This document shows positions 34,203 through 45,678 of a stretch of DNA of 64,000 nt, piece by piece. Origin of the DNA: Triglochin maritima. Its lineage: Eukaryota > Streptophyta > Magnoliopsida > Alismatales > Juncaginaceae. Within the stretch, counting starts at the first letter, position 1. Each line of letters begins with the position of its first letter. The stretch spans positions 12,874,501 to 12,938,500 of the forward strand of contig OY821787.1 of the NCBI GenBank assembly GCA_963682175.1, given 5' to 3'. The notes below the pieces were generated by a model. It worked only from the letters and a program-made list of their open reading frames with translations. It made no database searches and was not told the DNA's origin. The translations under genes and the position numbers were made by a program.

Positions 34203-35099
34203 TTAAGAATGCCTTCTTTGGTACGTTTGTTTTTCTCTTTTAGTGCACAAATCTTTTGAGAATTTAGCATAAGCAGGTAGTTGTTGAATCATGTCTAAGA
34301 GTGGAATGTTCACCTTAACTTGCTTAAATACTTCCAAGATTTTCTCTATTTGTGCACTTGAGTTCTTTTTGAGTCTATTGGGAAATGGGGCTTTAGGGAC
34401 ATAGACTCGCTCAGGTTCAGGTTGAGCTATGGGTTCAGGTTGAGTAGGTGGGTTGGGCGTTTCAGATTGGACGTCAGGTTCAATGGTTAGGTCATATGTG
34501 GCAGTTTGATGGCTAGATTGATTAGACGTTCTAGGATTTACCACATTGTTATCAACTTGTCTTCCGGACCGTAATGATACTACTGCATTTATTTGTTGGA
34601 ACGATCCTTCCTCATTAACCATTTGAACCGGTCTAGGGTTGTTATTTCCTGAAGGTGCTTGATAGGATTGATATGAATTATTAGATCTAGGGTTCACCTC
34701 AGGTTGACTTGGAAGCCGACCCTTTTCTCTTTCACCTACTATTTGTGCTAGTTGGCTGACTTGTGTCTCAAGCCTTTGGAAGGTCTGGTTGGTTGTTTGT
34801 ATAAAGGTTTTCATCAAATTTTCCAAGCTTGTCAACCTAACCTCATGATCGTTATTGTTACTAAACCCAGATGATGTATTATTTTGGTTATACGGGTTTG
34901 GTTGTTGTCTAGGAGGTTGACCTTGTTGGCTTGATGAGAAATTGGAATTATTACGCCAACCCGAGTTATAGGTTGATGCGTATGGGTCATTTCTAGCATG
35001 GTTATACATGGCATTAACTTGCTCCCATTCCGCACAATCCTCCATTACATGACCAGTCTGACCACATCTAGAGCAAGGGATAGACGAGGCTTGATTCAC
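34203..35099 (-). pseudogene. Element D gag, zinc knuckle and tail
   Basis: The open frame starts after a stop at about 35112. It contains the knuckle CSRCGQTGHVMEDC (CX2CX4HX4C, first Cys at residue 9), an Asn/Gln-rich stretch, a helical segment (QTFQRLETQVSQLAQIVG), a proline-rich stretch and YVPKAPFPNRLKKNS, then VKVNIPLLDMIQQLPAYAKF. A frameshift near 34240 ends it before protease. The nucleocapsid would bind element RNA. Confidence 0.87.
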
Positions 35100-35304
35100 T
35101 CGGTTTTGGGTTCATAGCTCTAAACTTTCCATTCTGCGCATAAGGGTAGCTAGTTTTGCTTCAGCCGCTATGTTGGCATCTACAGCTAAGACACCTGGTT
35201 TGGGTTGGCTTGCTATTCTAGATCCAATACTTGGGTTAAGCGGTGTTCTAGCATTGTCCCATTGCATACTGTTTTCAGCTAATTCCTCAAGAAAAGTCCA
35301 GGCA

Positions 35305-35898
35305 TCACGACATAAAGTTCCCTTGGCTTACGGATTCTACCATAACCCTAGATGTGGGTGTCAATCCCTCATAAATAATTTGGCATAATTGCCATCTCGG
35401 AATTCCATGATGAGGCCATTGGGTCAGAACACTTTTAAATCTTTCTAGATAGGAATAGAACGGCTCGCTCTCAGACTGAACGAATGCAACAATTTCATTC
35501 CTAATCCTCATAGTCTTATGGTTGGGGAAATATTTTTTCAAGAATACTTGAACAAACTCAGCCCAACTCCTAATAGATATTTCGGCTAGACTATATAGCC
35601 ATTTCTTAGCGTCATCTTTCAGTGCTAGAGGCACGAATTTCAGACGCACTGCCTCCTCTGGGATATGCTGGTATTGCATAAGAGAGCATATTTCCTCAAA
35701 TTCTCTAAGGAAGAGATATGGGTCTTCCCTAGAGGTGAACTTAGGCAACATACTCATGTATTGTGCCTTAAGTTCGAAGTCGCGACCCGGTATGGTGGGC
35801 ATAACGATGCACGATGGCTGAGCAGCCATCGCTGGATAGCATCGATCCCTCAGAGTTATAGGTTGTGTAACAGGCGGGTCCACTACGTTCTCACCCAT
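35305..35898 (-). pseudogene. Element D gag, capsid part
   Basis: The start is taken at the ATG at 35898 (MGENVVDPPV), because the upstream open frame has no ATG. The capsid domain is visible: KAQYMSMLPKFTSREDPYLF, FVPLALKDDAKKWLYSL, SWAEFVQVFLKKYFPNHKT, SESEPFYSYLERFKSVL and LCQIIYEGLTPTSR. The frame breaks after GNFMS, where a short deletion relative to F shifts it, and a stop follows. Residues downstream to the knuckle can be read in the other frame. It matches the gag of F nearly residue for residue. Confidence 0.88.
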
Positions 35899-37337
35899 TG
35901 GATCCGGGTGAGGTGGTGCAGCAGATGGATTGGGGCTAAGTTCCAGACTGGAATCTAGATGAACTCGTGAGAGTCGATTACTCAAGTCCCGAATCCAAAT
36001 CTGAGTGCACCGGGTTGAATCAATTTTTGAATTCAAATTCGAAATTTAAATTTCAAATTTAATTTCAAGAATTAATTACAATTTTTTTTTATTTTCGTTT
36101 TTTTTAATATTTTTTTTGGTTTTTTTTCAAAAGGGAAACAAACAATAGAATGAGGAAAGATGAGAAAGGAATCCTAATCTAGAGAATTTAGGTGAGAAGA
36201 GAAAGAAGACTCAGATGAGAAGGGAAACCTAACTCTAAAGATAGAAAGAGGGTTGGTCAGAAAATTCCTAAGAAAGCACGGTTCAAACAATCCTAGACCT
36301 AGTGTCGCTTAGATCTAGACGACTCCTAACTGGTTGAGTCGAATTGATTCGCTTGATTCACCTCCCTCACTAATCAAACCAACTTGGCCAGGCTGTGTAT
36401 AGCTAGTGGGGGCGCTTCCGACAGAGTCGGTGCCAATTAGACAATCACTTCGCTTGGAAGACTTACGTCAACACAAAAACACTTTCTAGACACCAAATTA
36501 AATTCAATCGGCTTCAGGTCATAGCAAGTCAAACCAATTCTTCTCCTTAATTGAGTCCGAGTCCTTAAGGGTCAATGTCTAATTGATTTTAATTTAAGGC
36601 TTGGGTGACACTTTAGGATTGTGATTTGTGGGCCACGGAAGGGTGATGAAATTCCCACCATATCTTTGCCTACGGAGTTGCCCTTAAGATAGTTTAACTT
36701 AGATCTAGCAAAGATAGTCAAACAATGGTCTTTAGAGGGGGCAATTGCAAGGTTGTATGCAAACTAGATTATATGCTTAAATGCAATCGATGAAAACCAC
36801 GATACGTACCTTGACTCCAGCACTCTTCAACAAAAATTGATTTGCAAGAATTTAGCAAGAATAATGCATACAAAACACTAGATGATGCATGCACTAAGGC
36901 CTTTCTAATTTTGCCAATTTTTAGGTCAGAGTTGAATTATTGCAATTTATGGAATTTTTGCCCTACACATGCAGTTCTACGAAAAGGAAATTTTCTGAAA
37001 AATAGAAATTACGAGGAAAAGAGGCAACAAAGGTTACCTTATGCAATGCTCAGTCGGGTTCACCGCCCGCTCTCAAAATTTCAGATGCTCTGCGCGTTCC
37101 CCCAGAGATGAGTCGCGTCCCAGAAAAATTTGAAGCCCAGAAGCTCTAAGTGTGCGGCGGATTCGCCGCAAGTTCTTCTTTAGCTGCGGCGATTTCGCCG
37201 CTCGTTTAGCTCCAAATGTGCCCGGATTTCTCCGCGCACTCTGTTGTTTCCGGAAACACAAATCCAAATACTTAGATTGCGCACAAGATAAACAGAATAA
37301 AATCGAAAACACAAAAATAAACAAAATCTGCGTCGCC
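35899..37337 (-). other. Element D 5' leader
   Basis: Noncoding. T-rich at 36080-36130. It holds the shared leader segment at 36630-36660 (GGCCACGGAAGGGTGATG on +) and two near-perfect GC-rich inverted repeats near the primer site at 37153-37170 and 37186-37201. Confidence 0.75.
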
Positions 37338-37355
37338 TCCCCGGCAACGGCGCCA
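37338..37355 (-). promoter_or_regulatory. Element D primer binding site
   Basis: TGGCGCCGTTGCCGGGGA on the minus strand, an exact tRNA-Asp-type site, six bases inside the 5' LTR. Confidence 0.92.
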
Positions 37356-37361
37356 AAAACT

Positions 37362-38592
37362 TGGTTGGAATTTTATTTATACCGCAAGTGCACGGCGTCA
37401 ATGAAGACGTGGCAAATACGGGTCGAACACAAGGAGGGAGAGAGTTGTTATTAGTGTGATTTCGATTGGGGGAAAGAAGGAGAGAAGAAATAAATTGGGT
37501 TTTGAGATTTTTGGTTTTTAATTATCTAAAGCAAGAAACAAGAACAAATAAACTAAAACAAGAACAAAGAGGTGAATTCCGTCGGGTGGAGGTTTAGATT
37601 TAAGGTTTTGATTAGAGAATTCAGAAACTTATAATAAATCATATTAGTTATAAAGCATTACATGATAAATGATTTAACATAAACTCAAGTAATCAAAATA
37701 TACGAACACAAAATTAAAATAATAACATTCATTCATCTTCTCTTCACCCTAAATCCGTCATCTCCACCCTTTGGAAGGAGTTAGAAACTCATAGAGGGAG
37801 GAAGAAGAGGTCCTAAAGACATTACAAAAGAAAAGTAAAAACAAGAAATAAAAGACAGAATTTTATTACTAAAGTGAAGAGTACAAAACTGAAAATAAAA
37901 ACAACTAAAAACTAGGTCTAAGGCCAAGGACCCTTCTACCATCGTTCTCGGGGCTATTTATAGCCGATACAAGGGATCCCAATATATAAATGGAACGTAC
38001 ACGCGTCAATACAGCATTGGTAAAAATTTGAGCACACGGATCGACTTTTGTGCGGCTAAATCGCTGCAATTTGTACATGAGGTGCGGCGGAATCGCCACC
38101 TTTTTGGCTCGGATTCGATCCCGATTTTTCCTATGTGTTTATGGTTTGATTTGATCCTCCTTTGCGCGTCTGGATTGATTCTTTCCATTCTTTTGAGCTC
38201 CGGATTAATTCATTTATATATATGGAGATTCACATTGATTTTTCTTTAGATTTTCTCCATAATAATAAAAGCTACTCGTGATTTGCAATTAGGTCCTTGA
38301 CTTTTTGCAATTAAGTCTCTGGCTACTTTTGTGCTTAAGTCCTTGTTCTTTTCGTAATTAGGTCTTGAATGCTTTTATGCTTGGATACATTTCCATTTGT
38401 AACCTGATTAACTTGAACTTGGTCTTTATGATAGAAATGAGTCTTTTGCACGCGTTTATGCTCGAGATGTGGGTAAATTGCATTCAGGTCCCTGTATTCT
38501 GTAAATAAGACTAAACACATACCTTAGTAGCATTTGTTGATGTAAAAGTAATCTAAATGAAAGACATATGATGCAATGTATGCAATGCATCA
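37362..38592 (-). repeat. Element D 5' LTR (right copy)
   Basis: 1231 bp, very similar to the left copy. Inverted repeats at 38051-38068 (one arm mutated) and 38081-38100. TGTAC follows directly. Confidence 0.94.
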
Positions 38593-38597
38593 TGTAC

Positions 38598-39022
38598 GTG
38601 ATAGTGTAAGTCCTCATGGGCAATGATGCACGAAACCTGACCCTGAGAGAATGAAGCTCCAACTAATAAATAGAAAAAGAAACAAAAAATGAGAAAAGAA
38701 ACAAAAAAATGGTAATGCAAATAAGAACCTTAATGGACCTTACACTTTGTAGCACTTGAGGATGTTGAGGTTGTCCATGTCTTTCACTTAATTCCTTATT
38801 TAACTTGCACGAATGGTTTATTAGGCTAGGTGTGGATTGATTACCTATATAGAGTCGGCCCGTAGGATTACCGCGTCCATTGATCCACAAAATATTTCCA
38901 ATGAGTCGAGGTATAGATTGAATAATGCATCTTGTTCGGATTTTGTGGGTATATCCGTTGAAAACCCTCAAGAGACAAAACTTCTCCTCCTTGGCAAGAA
39001 GGAGGTTTAACGGCTTGTTGCA
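38598..39022 (+). other. Element C 3' noncoding region, part 2
   Basis: Continues C across the D insertion. Includes the hairpin counterpart at 38986-39005 (CCTCCTT..AAGGAGG). It ends at TTGCA, the target of solo LTR E. Confidence 0.82.
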
Positions 39023-40425
39023 TGTTGAACGTTTTATTTTAAACCGCAAGTGCACGGCCGCGATGAAGCGGTGGCAAGTACGGGTCGTCCTCAGGGAGGT
39101 GAGTAGCCTCTTGCTTGTACGAAATCAAGTGGCAAAAATAGGGGGAAGAAAGTTGTTTATGCTAATCTAGACTACGCTACACTAAGAAGTATGAAATGCG
39201 AACGAGACAAACAAACGATGGAATAACAACTAAACTAAGAACAAAGGAAGAATGCTGGAATACAGAAATGGGAAAACCCCTAAGGGGTGGAGTGAGTGCA
39301 CACATGCAAAGAGGTGGGTGTAGAATACATCCTTTAAGCACATGAAGGTGGTGTTTATCAAGCATAGGAAGTGTCTAAATGTTATGGCAAAACCTATCAA
39401 TCCATTCACCAACTTAGTTGATTAACATTTACATATGCAAGGTGTTTATTTCAGAACCTAAACAAGCATGAGAGGTGTCTAATCATTTTGGCAAAACTCA
39501 TCAAGTTATAAATTCTATCTTAAACAAGCAAGCATACATTCATGTTTAATCAACACATTGAAATTAAAGCATTCATCACATTCTCTAATGCATGTATGTA
39601 CATCTACTCCACCCCCCAAAGGGGATGAAACTACTCACTAAACATTACACTAATTATTAAACTAAACAAAGAAAGCATATTAACTAAGCTAATAAAACTA
39701 ATGAAATGAGATTAAGCAAAGCAAAACAAGAAACATAAAACAAACAACATAATAAAGAAAACTTGTATTAAAATGACTCACATTAAAAGTAGCATCCTCC
39801 TACTTTAGTGTGTGCTTCAAGGCCTCACTTCTAGTAGGAAGAATAGTCACTTAAAATATGGAGTGATTACAATGGAAGGTGAAGAGTTCTATTTATAGCC
39901 ATGGAAAAAGCTAAACCGGGACAATCCCCGGATGTGGGACTAAACAAATACCATAAATAGAATAAGAACGCTCTAATACACACACCAGAAAAAGCTAAAC
40001 GGATTCGGATCCACCTGGACCGCCAATTAGCGGTTCCAGACCGCCAATTGGCGGTCTACAGGGTCCGGATTCGTCTGGGCTTTCTTGGAGGCTTTCCTGG
40101 ATGGTATTGTTGGTCTTTGATGCGGTTACTTGACTTGTTGGAGCTCCGACCCGAATCGAATTGGTAAAACACTCCCCATGATGGTGTGGAGTATTCTGTT
40201 TTGCTCTTAGGTCCTTCTGTCTTGCAATCAGGTCCTTTTTCCTTGCATCTTGGTCCCCAGATCTCACAATTCAGTCCTTTTTCACAGCTTTTGGGTCCTT
40301 TTATGCTTCATCTCTTCAAACCTATTTATTCCTGAAAACTAAACATAAAACTCGTGACATAGCATTGTTTAGGTGAAAGATAATGGATATAAGATACAGA
40401 TATGAGCATGAAATGATGTCAATCA
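39023..40425 (-). mobile_element. Solo LTR E (A-related family)
   Basis: TGTTGAACGTTTT...GTCAATCA, 1403 bp, flanked by TTGCA at 39018-39022 and 40426-40430, with no internal region. The minus strand reads as LTR sense: inverted repeats at 40018-40036 and 40038-40057 (the second a perfect 20-bp palindrome), a USE-like site at 39930-39940 with one change, and TATA at 39890-39897. It is a more distant member of the A/B/C LTR family. Confidence 0.94.
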
Positions 40426-40430
40426 TTGCA

Positions 40431-40553
40431 CGTGCTAAGTGCAACCGTGATTCCTACGAAAGTGAGTTAGGATTTCTTGTTTCTTGTTTCTCGTTTGCTT
40501 TTCTCTTTCTTTGTTTTGCTCGGGACTAGCAAAAACTTAGGTGTGGGGGTATT
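40431..40553 (+). promoter_or_regulatory. Element C 3' end and polypurine tract
   Basis: Last piece of the C internal region. It contains CGTGATTCCTACGAAAGTGA, shared with all the Athila-type elements here, and ends in GGTGTGGGGGTATT, the polypurine tract directly before the 3' LTR. Confidence 0.85.
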
Positions 40554-41385
40554 TGATTGACATCATTTCATGCTCATATTCGTATCTTATATCCATTATC
40601 TTACATCTAAGCAATGCTATGTGACGAGTTTTATGTTTGAATTTCAGAAATAAAGAGGTTTGAAGAGAAGAGCCATGAAAAGACCCAAAAGCAAGAAAAA
40701 TGACTTAATCGTGAGACTTGGGGACTAAGATGCAAGGGAGAAGGACCTGATCGTAAGACCGAAGGACCTAAGAGCAAAACAGGAAACTCCACACCATCAT
40801 GTGGAGTATTTTGGCAATTCGATTCGGGTCGGAGCTCCAACAGACCAAGTAGATGCATCCAAGACCCAGAAATACTTCAAGCAAAGCCCACAAAGAAAAC
40901 TAGACGGATCTAAAGCTTATAGACCGCCAATTGGTGGTCTGGAACCGCCAATTGGCGGTCCATATAGCCCAGGATCCGTTTAGTTTTCTGTAGCACGTGT
41001 ATTAGTGTATGCTTAGTCTATTTTTGGTATTGGTTTAGTCCCACATCGGGGGATTGTCCCGGATTAGCTTTTTCCATGCTTATAAATAGAACTCTTCACC
41101 TCCTATTGTATCCATCTCTCTCTTTGGTGGCATCTTCCCTACTAAGAGTGAAGCCTTGAAGCAAAACTCTAGTGAAGGAAGAGCTGCTTGTAATTTGAGT
41201 GAGTTAATAATAGATGTTTTCATTAGCTTGTTAATTCTCGCTTAGTTAATTTCCTTTAATGTGTTTGCTTTGGTGCTTGTTTAGTTTTATGCTTCTTTAA
41301 TATTTCTTGCTTGATTAGTATAGTTTCATTTCAGTATAATGCTTCATTTTGTTAATATAGTTAGTGTAATGAGTAGGCAGTAGTT
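40554..41385 (+). repeat. Element C 3' LTR, left part
   Basis: Same start as the 5' LTR. Palindromes at 40921-40940 and 40944-40959, USE-like motif at 41038-41048 and TATA at 41081-41088. Interrupted by element F at TAGTT. Confidence 0.94.
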
Positions 41386-42545
41386 TGATGCATTGCATAC
41401 ATTGCATCATATGTCTTTAATTTAGATTACTATTATCAATAAATGCTACTAAGGTATGTGTTTAGTCTTATTTACAGAATACAGGGACCTGAATGCAAAT
41501 TACCCACATCCCGAGCATAAACACATACAAAAGACTCGTTTCTATAATAAAGACCAAGTTCAAGTTTATCGGGTTTCAAATGGAAATGTATCCAAGCATA
41601 AAAGCATTCAAGACCTAATTACGAAAAGAACAAGGACTTAAGCACAAAAGTAGCCAGAGACTTAATTGCAAAAAGTCAAGGACCTAATTGCAAATCACGA
41701 GTAGCTTTTATTATTATGGAGAAAATATAAAGAAAAATCAATGTGGATCTCCAAATATATGAAGAAATTAATTCGGATCTCCAAAGATATGCAAGAATCA
41801 ATCCAGACGCGCAAATGACATTGAAATCATACCATAAACACACAGGAAAAATCCGGGTCGATTTTGAGCCAAAAAGGTGGCGAATCCGCCGCACCAAATT
41901 AGACTCATGCTCTAAAAATTTTACCGGTTGCGTGTTGACGCGTGTACTTTCTTATTTCATGCTTAGGTCCCTTGTATCGGCTATAAATAGCCCCGAGAAC
42001 GATGTTGTGAGGAGTTCTTCCTTTTGTTCCATAATTTAGCAATAAAATTCTGTTTCTTTTATTTTGTGTTTTTAGTTTTCTTTTGTAATGCCTCTAGGAC
42101 CCCTTCTTCCTCCCTCTATGAGTTTCTAACTCTTTCCAAAGGGTGGGGTTGACGGATTTAGGGTGATGAGAAGAGAATAAAGTTATTATTTTAATTTCGT
42201 ATTAGTATGTTTTGATTACTTGAGTTTATGTTAAATCATTTATCATGTAATGCTTTATAACTAATGTGATTTATTATAAGTTTCAGAATTCTCTAATCTA
42301 AACCTTAAATCTAAACCTCCACCCAACGGAATTCACAATCTTTGTTCTTGTTTTAGTTTTAATCGTTCATGTTTCTTGCTTTAGATAATTAAAACCCAAA
42401 AATTTCAAAATCAACCTTATTATTGTTCTTTCTTCTCTAATCGAAAATCCAAAAATAACAATATCTCTCCCTCCTTGTGTTCGACCCGTACTTGCCACCG
42501 CTTCATCGCGGCCGTGCACTTGCGGTATAAAATTAATTCTCATCA
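41386..42545 (+). repeat. Element F 5' LTR
   Basis: TGATGCATTG...TTCTCATCA. TATA at 41982-41989. One GC-rich inverted repeat at 41876-41895, against two in the 3' LTR. Repeated GGACTTAATTGC-type units lie at 41600-41700. Confidence 0.94.
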
Positions 42546-42551
42546 AGTTTT

Positions 42552-42569
42552 TGGCGCCGTTGCCGGGGA
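42552..42569 (+). promoter_or_regulatory. Element F primer binding site
   Basis: TGGCGCCGTTGCCGGGGA, an exact tRNA-Asp-type site. Confidence 0.92.
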
Positions 42570-44001
42570 GGCGACGCAGATTTTGTTTTCTTTTATTGAT
42601 TTCGAGAGCGGGAGGTAACAGAGTGCGCGATCTAAGTGTTTGGATTTGTGTTTCAGGAGACAACAGAGTGCGCGGCGAAATCCGAGCACATTCTGAGCTA
42701 AACGAGCGGCGAAATCGCCGCACCTATAGAGCAATTTGCGGCGAATCCACCGCACACTTGGAGCTTCTGGGCTTCAAACTTTTCTGGGACGCGACTCATC
42801 TCTGGGTGGACGCGTGAAGCTACTGAAATTTCGAGAGCGGGCGGTGAACCCGACTGAGCATTGCATAGGTAACCTTTGTTGCCTCTTTTCCTCGTAATTT
42901 CTATTTTCAAAAAAAAATCTTTTTATTAGAATTGCACGTGTTAGGGCAAAAATTCCATAATTGGCAATAATTCAACTCTGACCTAAAATTGGCAAAATTA
43001 AAAGGACTTAGTGCATGCATCATATAATATTTTGTTTGCATTATTCTTGCTAAATTCTTGCAAATTAATTCTTGTTGAAGAGTGTTGGAGGCAAGGTACG
43101 TATCGTGTTTTAACGATTGCATTTAAGCATATAATTTAGTTTGCATACAACCTTGCAATTGCCCCCCTCTAAAGACCATTGTTTGACTATCTTTGCTAGA
43201 TTTAAGTTAAACTACCTTAAGGGCAACTCCGTAGGAAAAGATACGGTAGGGATTTCATCACCCTTCCGTGGCCCACAAATCACAATCCTAAAGTGTCACC
43301 CAAGCCTTAAAATTTAAAATCAATTAGACATTGGCCCTAAGGACTCGGACTCAATTAAGGAGAAGAATTGGTTTGACTTGCTATGACCTGAAGCCGATCG
43401 AATTCAATTTGGTGTCTAGGAAGTGTTTTTGTGTTGACGAGAGTCTTCCAAGCGAAGTGGTTGTCTAATTGGCACCGACTCTGTCGGAAGCGCCCCCACT
43501 AGCTATACACTACCTGGCCAATTTGGTTTGATTAGTGAGGGAGGTGAATCAAGCGAATCAATTCGACTCAACCAGTTAGGAGTCGTCTAGATATAAGCGA
43601 CACTATGTCTAGGATTGTTTGAACCGTGCTTTCTTAGGAAATTTCTGACCAACCCTCTTTTCTATCTTTAGAGTTAAGTTTCCTCTCTCATCTGAGTCTT
43701 CTTTCTCTTCTCACCTAAATTCTCTAGATTAGGATTCCTCTCTCATCTTTCCACATTCTATTGTTTGTTTCCAAAAAAAAGGCATAAAAAAAATATATAA
43801 AAAAAACGAAAAAAATAATTGCAATTAATTCTTGAAATTAAATTTGGAATTTATATTTCGAATTTGAACTCAAAAATTGATTCAACCCGGTGCACTCAGA
43901 TTTGGATTCAGGACTTGAGTAATCGACTCTCACGAGTTCATCTAGATTCCAGTCTGGAGCTTAGCCCCAATCCATCTGCTGCACCACCTCACCCGGATCC
44001 A
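42570..44001 (+). other. Element F 5' leader
   Basis: Noncoding. Two GC-rich inverted repeats at 42704-42722 and 42737-42754 follow the primer site. The shared leader segment lies at about 43250-43290. An A-rich run lies at 43770-43815. Confidence 0.75.
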
Positions 44002-44751
44002 ATGGGTGAGAATGTTGTGAACCCACCTGTTGCACAACCTATAACTCTAAGGGATCGATGCTATCCAGCGATGGCTGCTCAGCCATCGTGCATCGTTATG
44101 CCCACCATACCGGGTCGCGACTTCGAACTTAAGGCACAATACATGAGTATGTTGCCTAAGTTCACCTCTAGGGAAGACCCATATCTCTTCCTTAGAGAAT
44201 TTGAGGAAATCTGCTCTCTTATGCAATACCAGCATATCCCTGAGGAGGCAGTGCGTCTGAAATTCGTGCCTCTAGCACTAAAGGACGACGCTAAGAAATG
44301 GTTATGTAGTCTAGCCGAAAGATCTATTAGGAGTTGGGCCGAGTTCGTTCAAGTTTTCTTAAAAAAATATTTCCCCAACCATAAGACTATGAGGATTAGG
44401 AATGAAATTGTTGCATTCGTTCAATCTGAGAGCGAGCCATTCTATTCCTATCTTGAAAGATTCAAAAGTGTTCTGACCCAATGCCCTCATCATGGAATTC
44501 CAAGATGGCAATTATGCCAAATTATTTATGAGGGATTGACACCCACATCTAGGGTTATGGTAGAATCCGTAAGCCAAGGAAACTTCATGTCGAAAAATGA
44601 AAATGATGCCTGGACTTTTCTTGAGGATTTAGCTGAAAACAGTATGCAATGGGACAATGCTAGAACACCGCTTAACCCGAGTATTGGATCTAGAATAGCA
44701 AGTCAACCCAAACCAGGTGTCTTAGCTGTAGATGCCAACATAGTGGCTTAA
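44002..44751 (+). CDS. Element F gag, capsid part
   Basis: From the ATG at 44002 (MGENVVNPPV) the frame is open for 249 residues; the upstream open stretch has no ATG. The capsid domain contains MSMLPKFTSREDPYLF, FVPLALKDDAKKWLCSL, SWAEFVQVFLKKYFPNHKT and FYSYLERFKSVLTQCPHHG. The part lost from D is present (KNENDAWTFLEDLAENSM). A stop at 44749 follows DANIVA, and the same frame then reads on to the knuckle, so a single nonsense change separates capsid from nucleocapsid. The capsid forms the particle in this family. The domain itself looks intact. Confidence 0.82.
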   Translation: MGENVVNPPVAQPITLRDRCYPAMAAQPSCIVMPTIPGRDFELKAQYMSMLPKFTSREDPYLFLREFEEICSLMQYQHIPEEAVRLKFVPLALKDDAKKWLCSLAERSIRSWAEFVQVFLKKYFPNHKTMRIRNEIVAFVQSESEPFYSYLERFKSVLTQCPHHGIPRWQLCQIIYEGLTPTSRVMVESVSQGNFMSKNENDAWTFLEDLAENSMQWDNARTPLNPSIGSRIASQPKPGVLAVDANIVA

Positions 44752-44769
44752 GCAAAACTAGCTACCCTT

Positions 44770-45597
44770 ATGCGCAGAATGGAAAGTTTAGAGCTACAAA
44801 CCCAAACCCGAGTGAATCAAGCCTCGTCTATCCCTTGCTCTAGATGTGGTCAGACGGGTCATGTAATGGAGGATTGTGCGGACTGGGATCAAGTTAGTGC
44901 CATGTATAACCATGCTAGAAATGACCCATACGCATCAACCTATAACTCGGGTTGGCGTAATAATTCCAATTTCTCATCAAACCAACATGGTCAACCTCCT
45001 AGACAACAACCAAACCCGTATAACCAAAATAATACATCATCTGGGTTCAGTAACAATGGAGATCATGAGGTTAGGTTGACAAGCTTGGAAAATTTGATGA
45101 AAATCTTTATACAAACAACCAACCAGTCCTTCCAAAGGCTATAGACACAAGTCAGCCAACTCGCACAAATTGTAGGTGCAAGAGAAAAGGGTCAGTTTCC
45201 AAGTCAACCTGAGGTGAACCCTAGATCTAATAATTCATATCAGCCCTATCAACCACCTTCAGGAAATAACAACCCTAGACCGGTTCAAATGGTTAATGAG
45301 GAAGGACCGTTCCAACAAATAAACGTTGTAGTATCATTACGGTCCGGAAGACAAGTTGATAACAATGTGGTAAATCCTAGAACGTCTAATCAACTTAGCC
45401 ACCAAGCAACCACATATGACCTAACCAGTGAACCCGACGTCCAATCTGAAACGCCCAACCCACCTACTCAACCGGAACCCATAGCTCAACCTGAACCTGA
45501 GCGAGTCTATGTTCCTAAAGCCCCATTTCCCAATAGACTCAAAAAGAACTCAAGTGCACAAATGGAGAAAATCTTGGAAGTATTTAAGCAAGTTTAG
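44770..45597 (+). pseudogene. Element F gag, zinc knuckle and tail
   Basis: In the same frame as capsid: LMRRMESLELQTQTRV, then the knuckle CSRCGQTGHVMEDC, an Asn/Gln-rich stretch, and a helical segment broken by a stop at 45142. After that come AQIVG.REKGQFPSQPEVN, VSLRSGRQVDNN, a Thr/Pro/Glu-rich stretch and YVPKAPFPNRLKKNS. A further stop at 45595 interrupts FKQV.VNIPLLDM. Two nonsense changes therefore break a frame that is otherwise continuous with protease. Confidence 0.87.
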
Positions 45598-45678
45598 GTG
45601 AACATTCCACTCTTAGACATGATTCAACAAATACCTGCTTATGCTAAATTCTTAAAAGATCTGTGCACTAAAAAGTGA

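Larger units (their letters stand above)
31163..38592 (-). mobile_element. Non-autonomous gag-protease element D
   Basis: A 7.43-kb complete element with LTRs of 1230 and 1231 bp and TSD TGTAC at 31158-31162 and 38593-38597. Minus strand. It encodes capsid, knuckle and aspartic protease and then 1.1 kb of noncoding DNA to the polypurine tract, without RT or integrase. It belongs to the same LTR family as F and solo LTR H. Its layout corresponds to the known plant class of terminal-repeat elements with a GAG domain, here with protease as well. Confidence 0.94.

Noticed and set aside
42552..42569. Possible tRNA-Asp fragment
   Set aside because: The 18-base match is the primer binding site at the fixed position after the LTR. 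No tRNA cloverleaf surrounds it.
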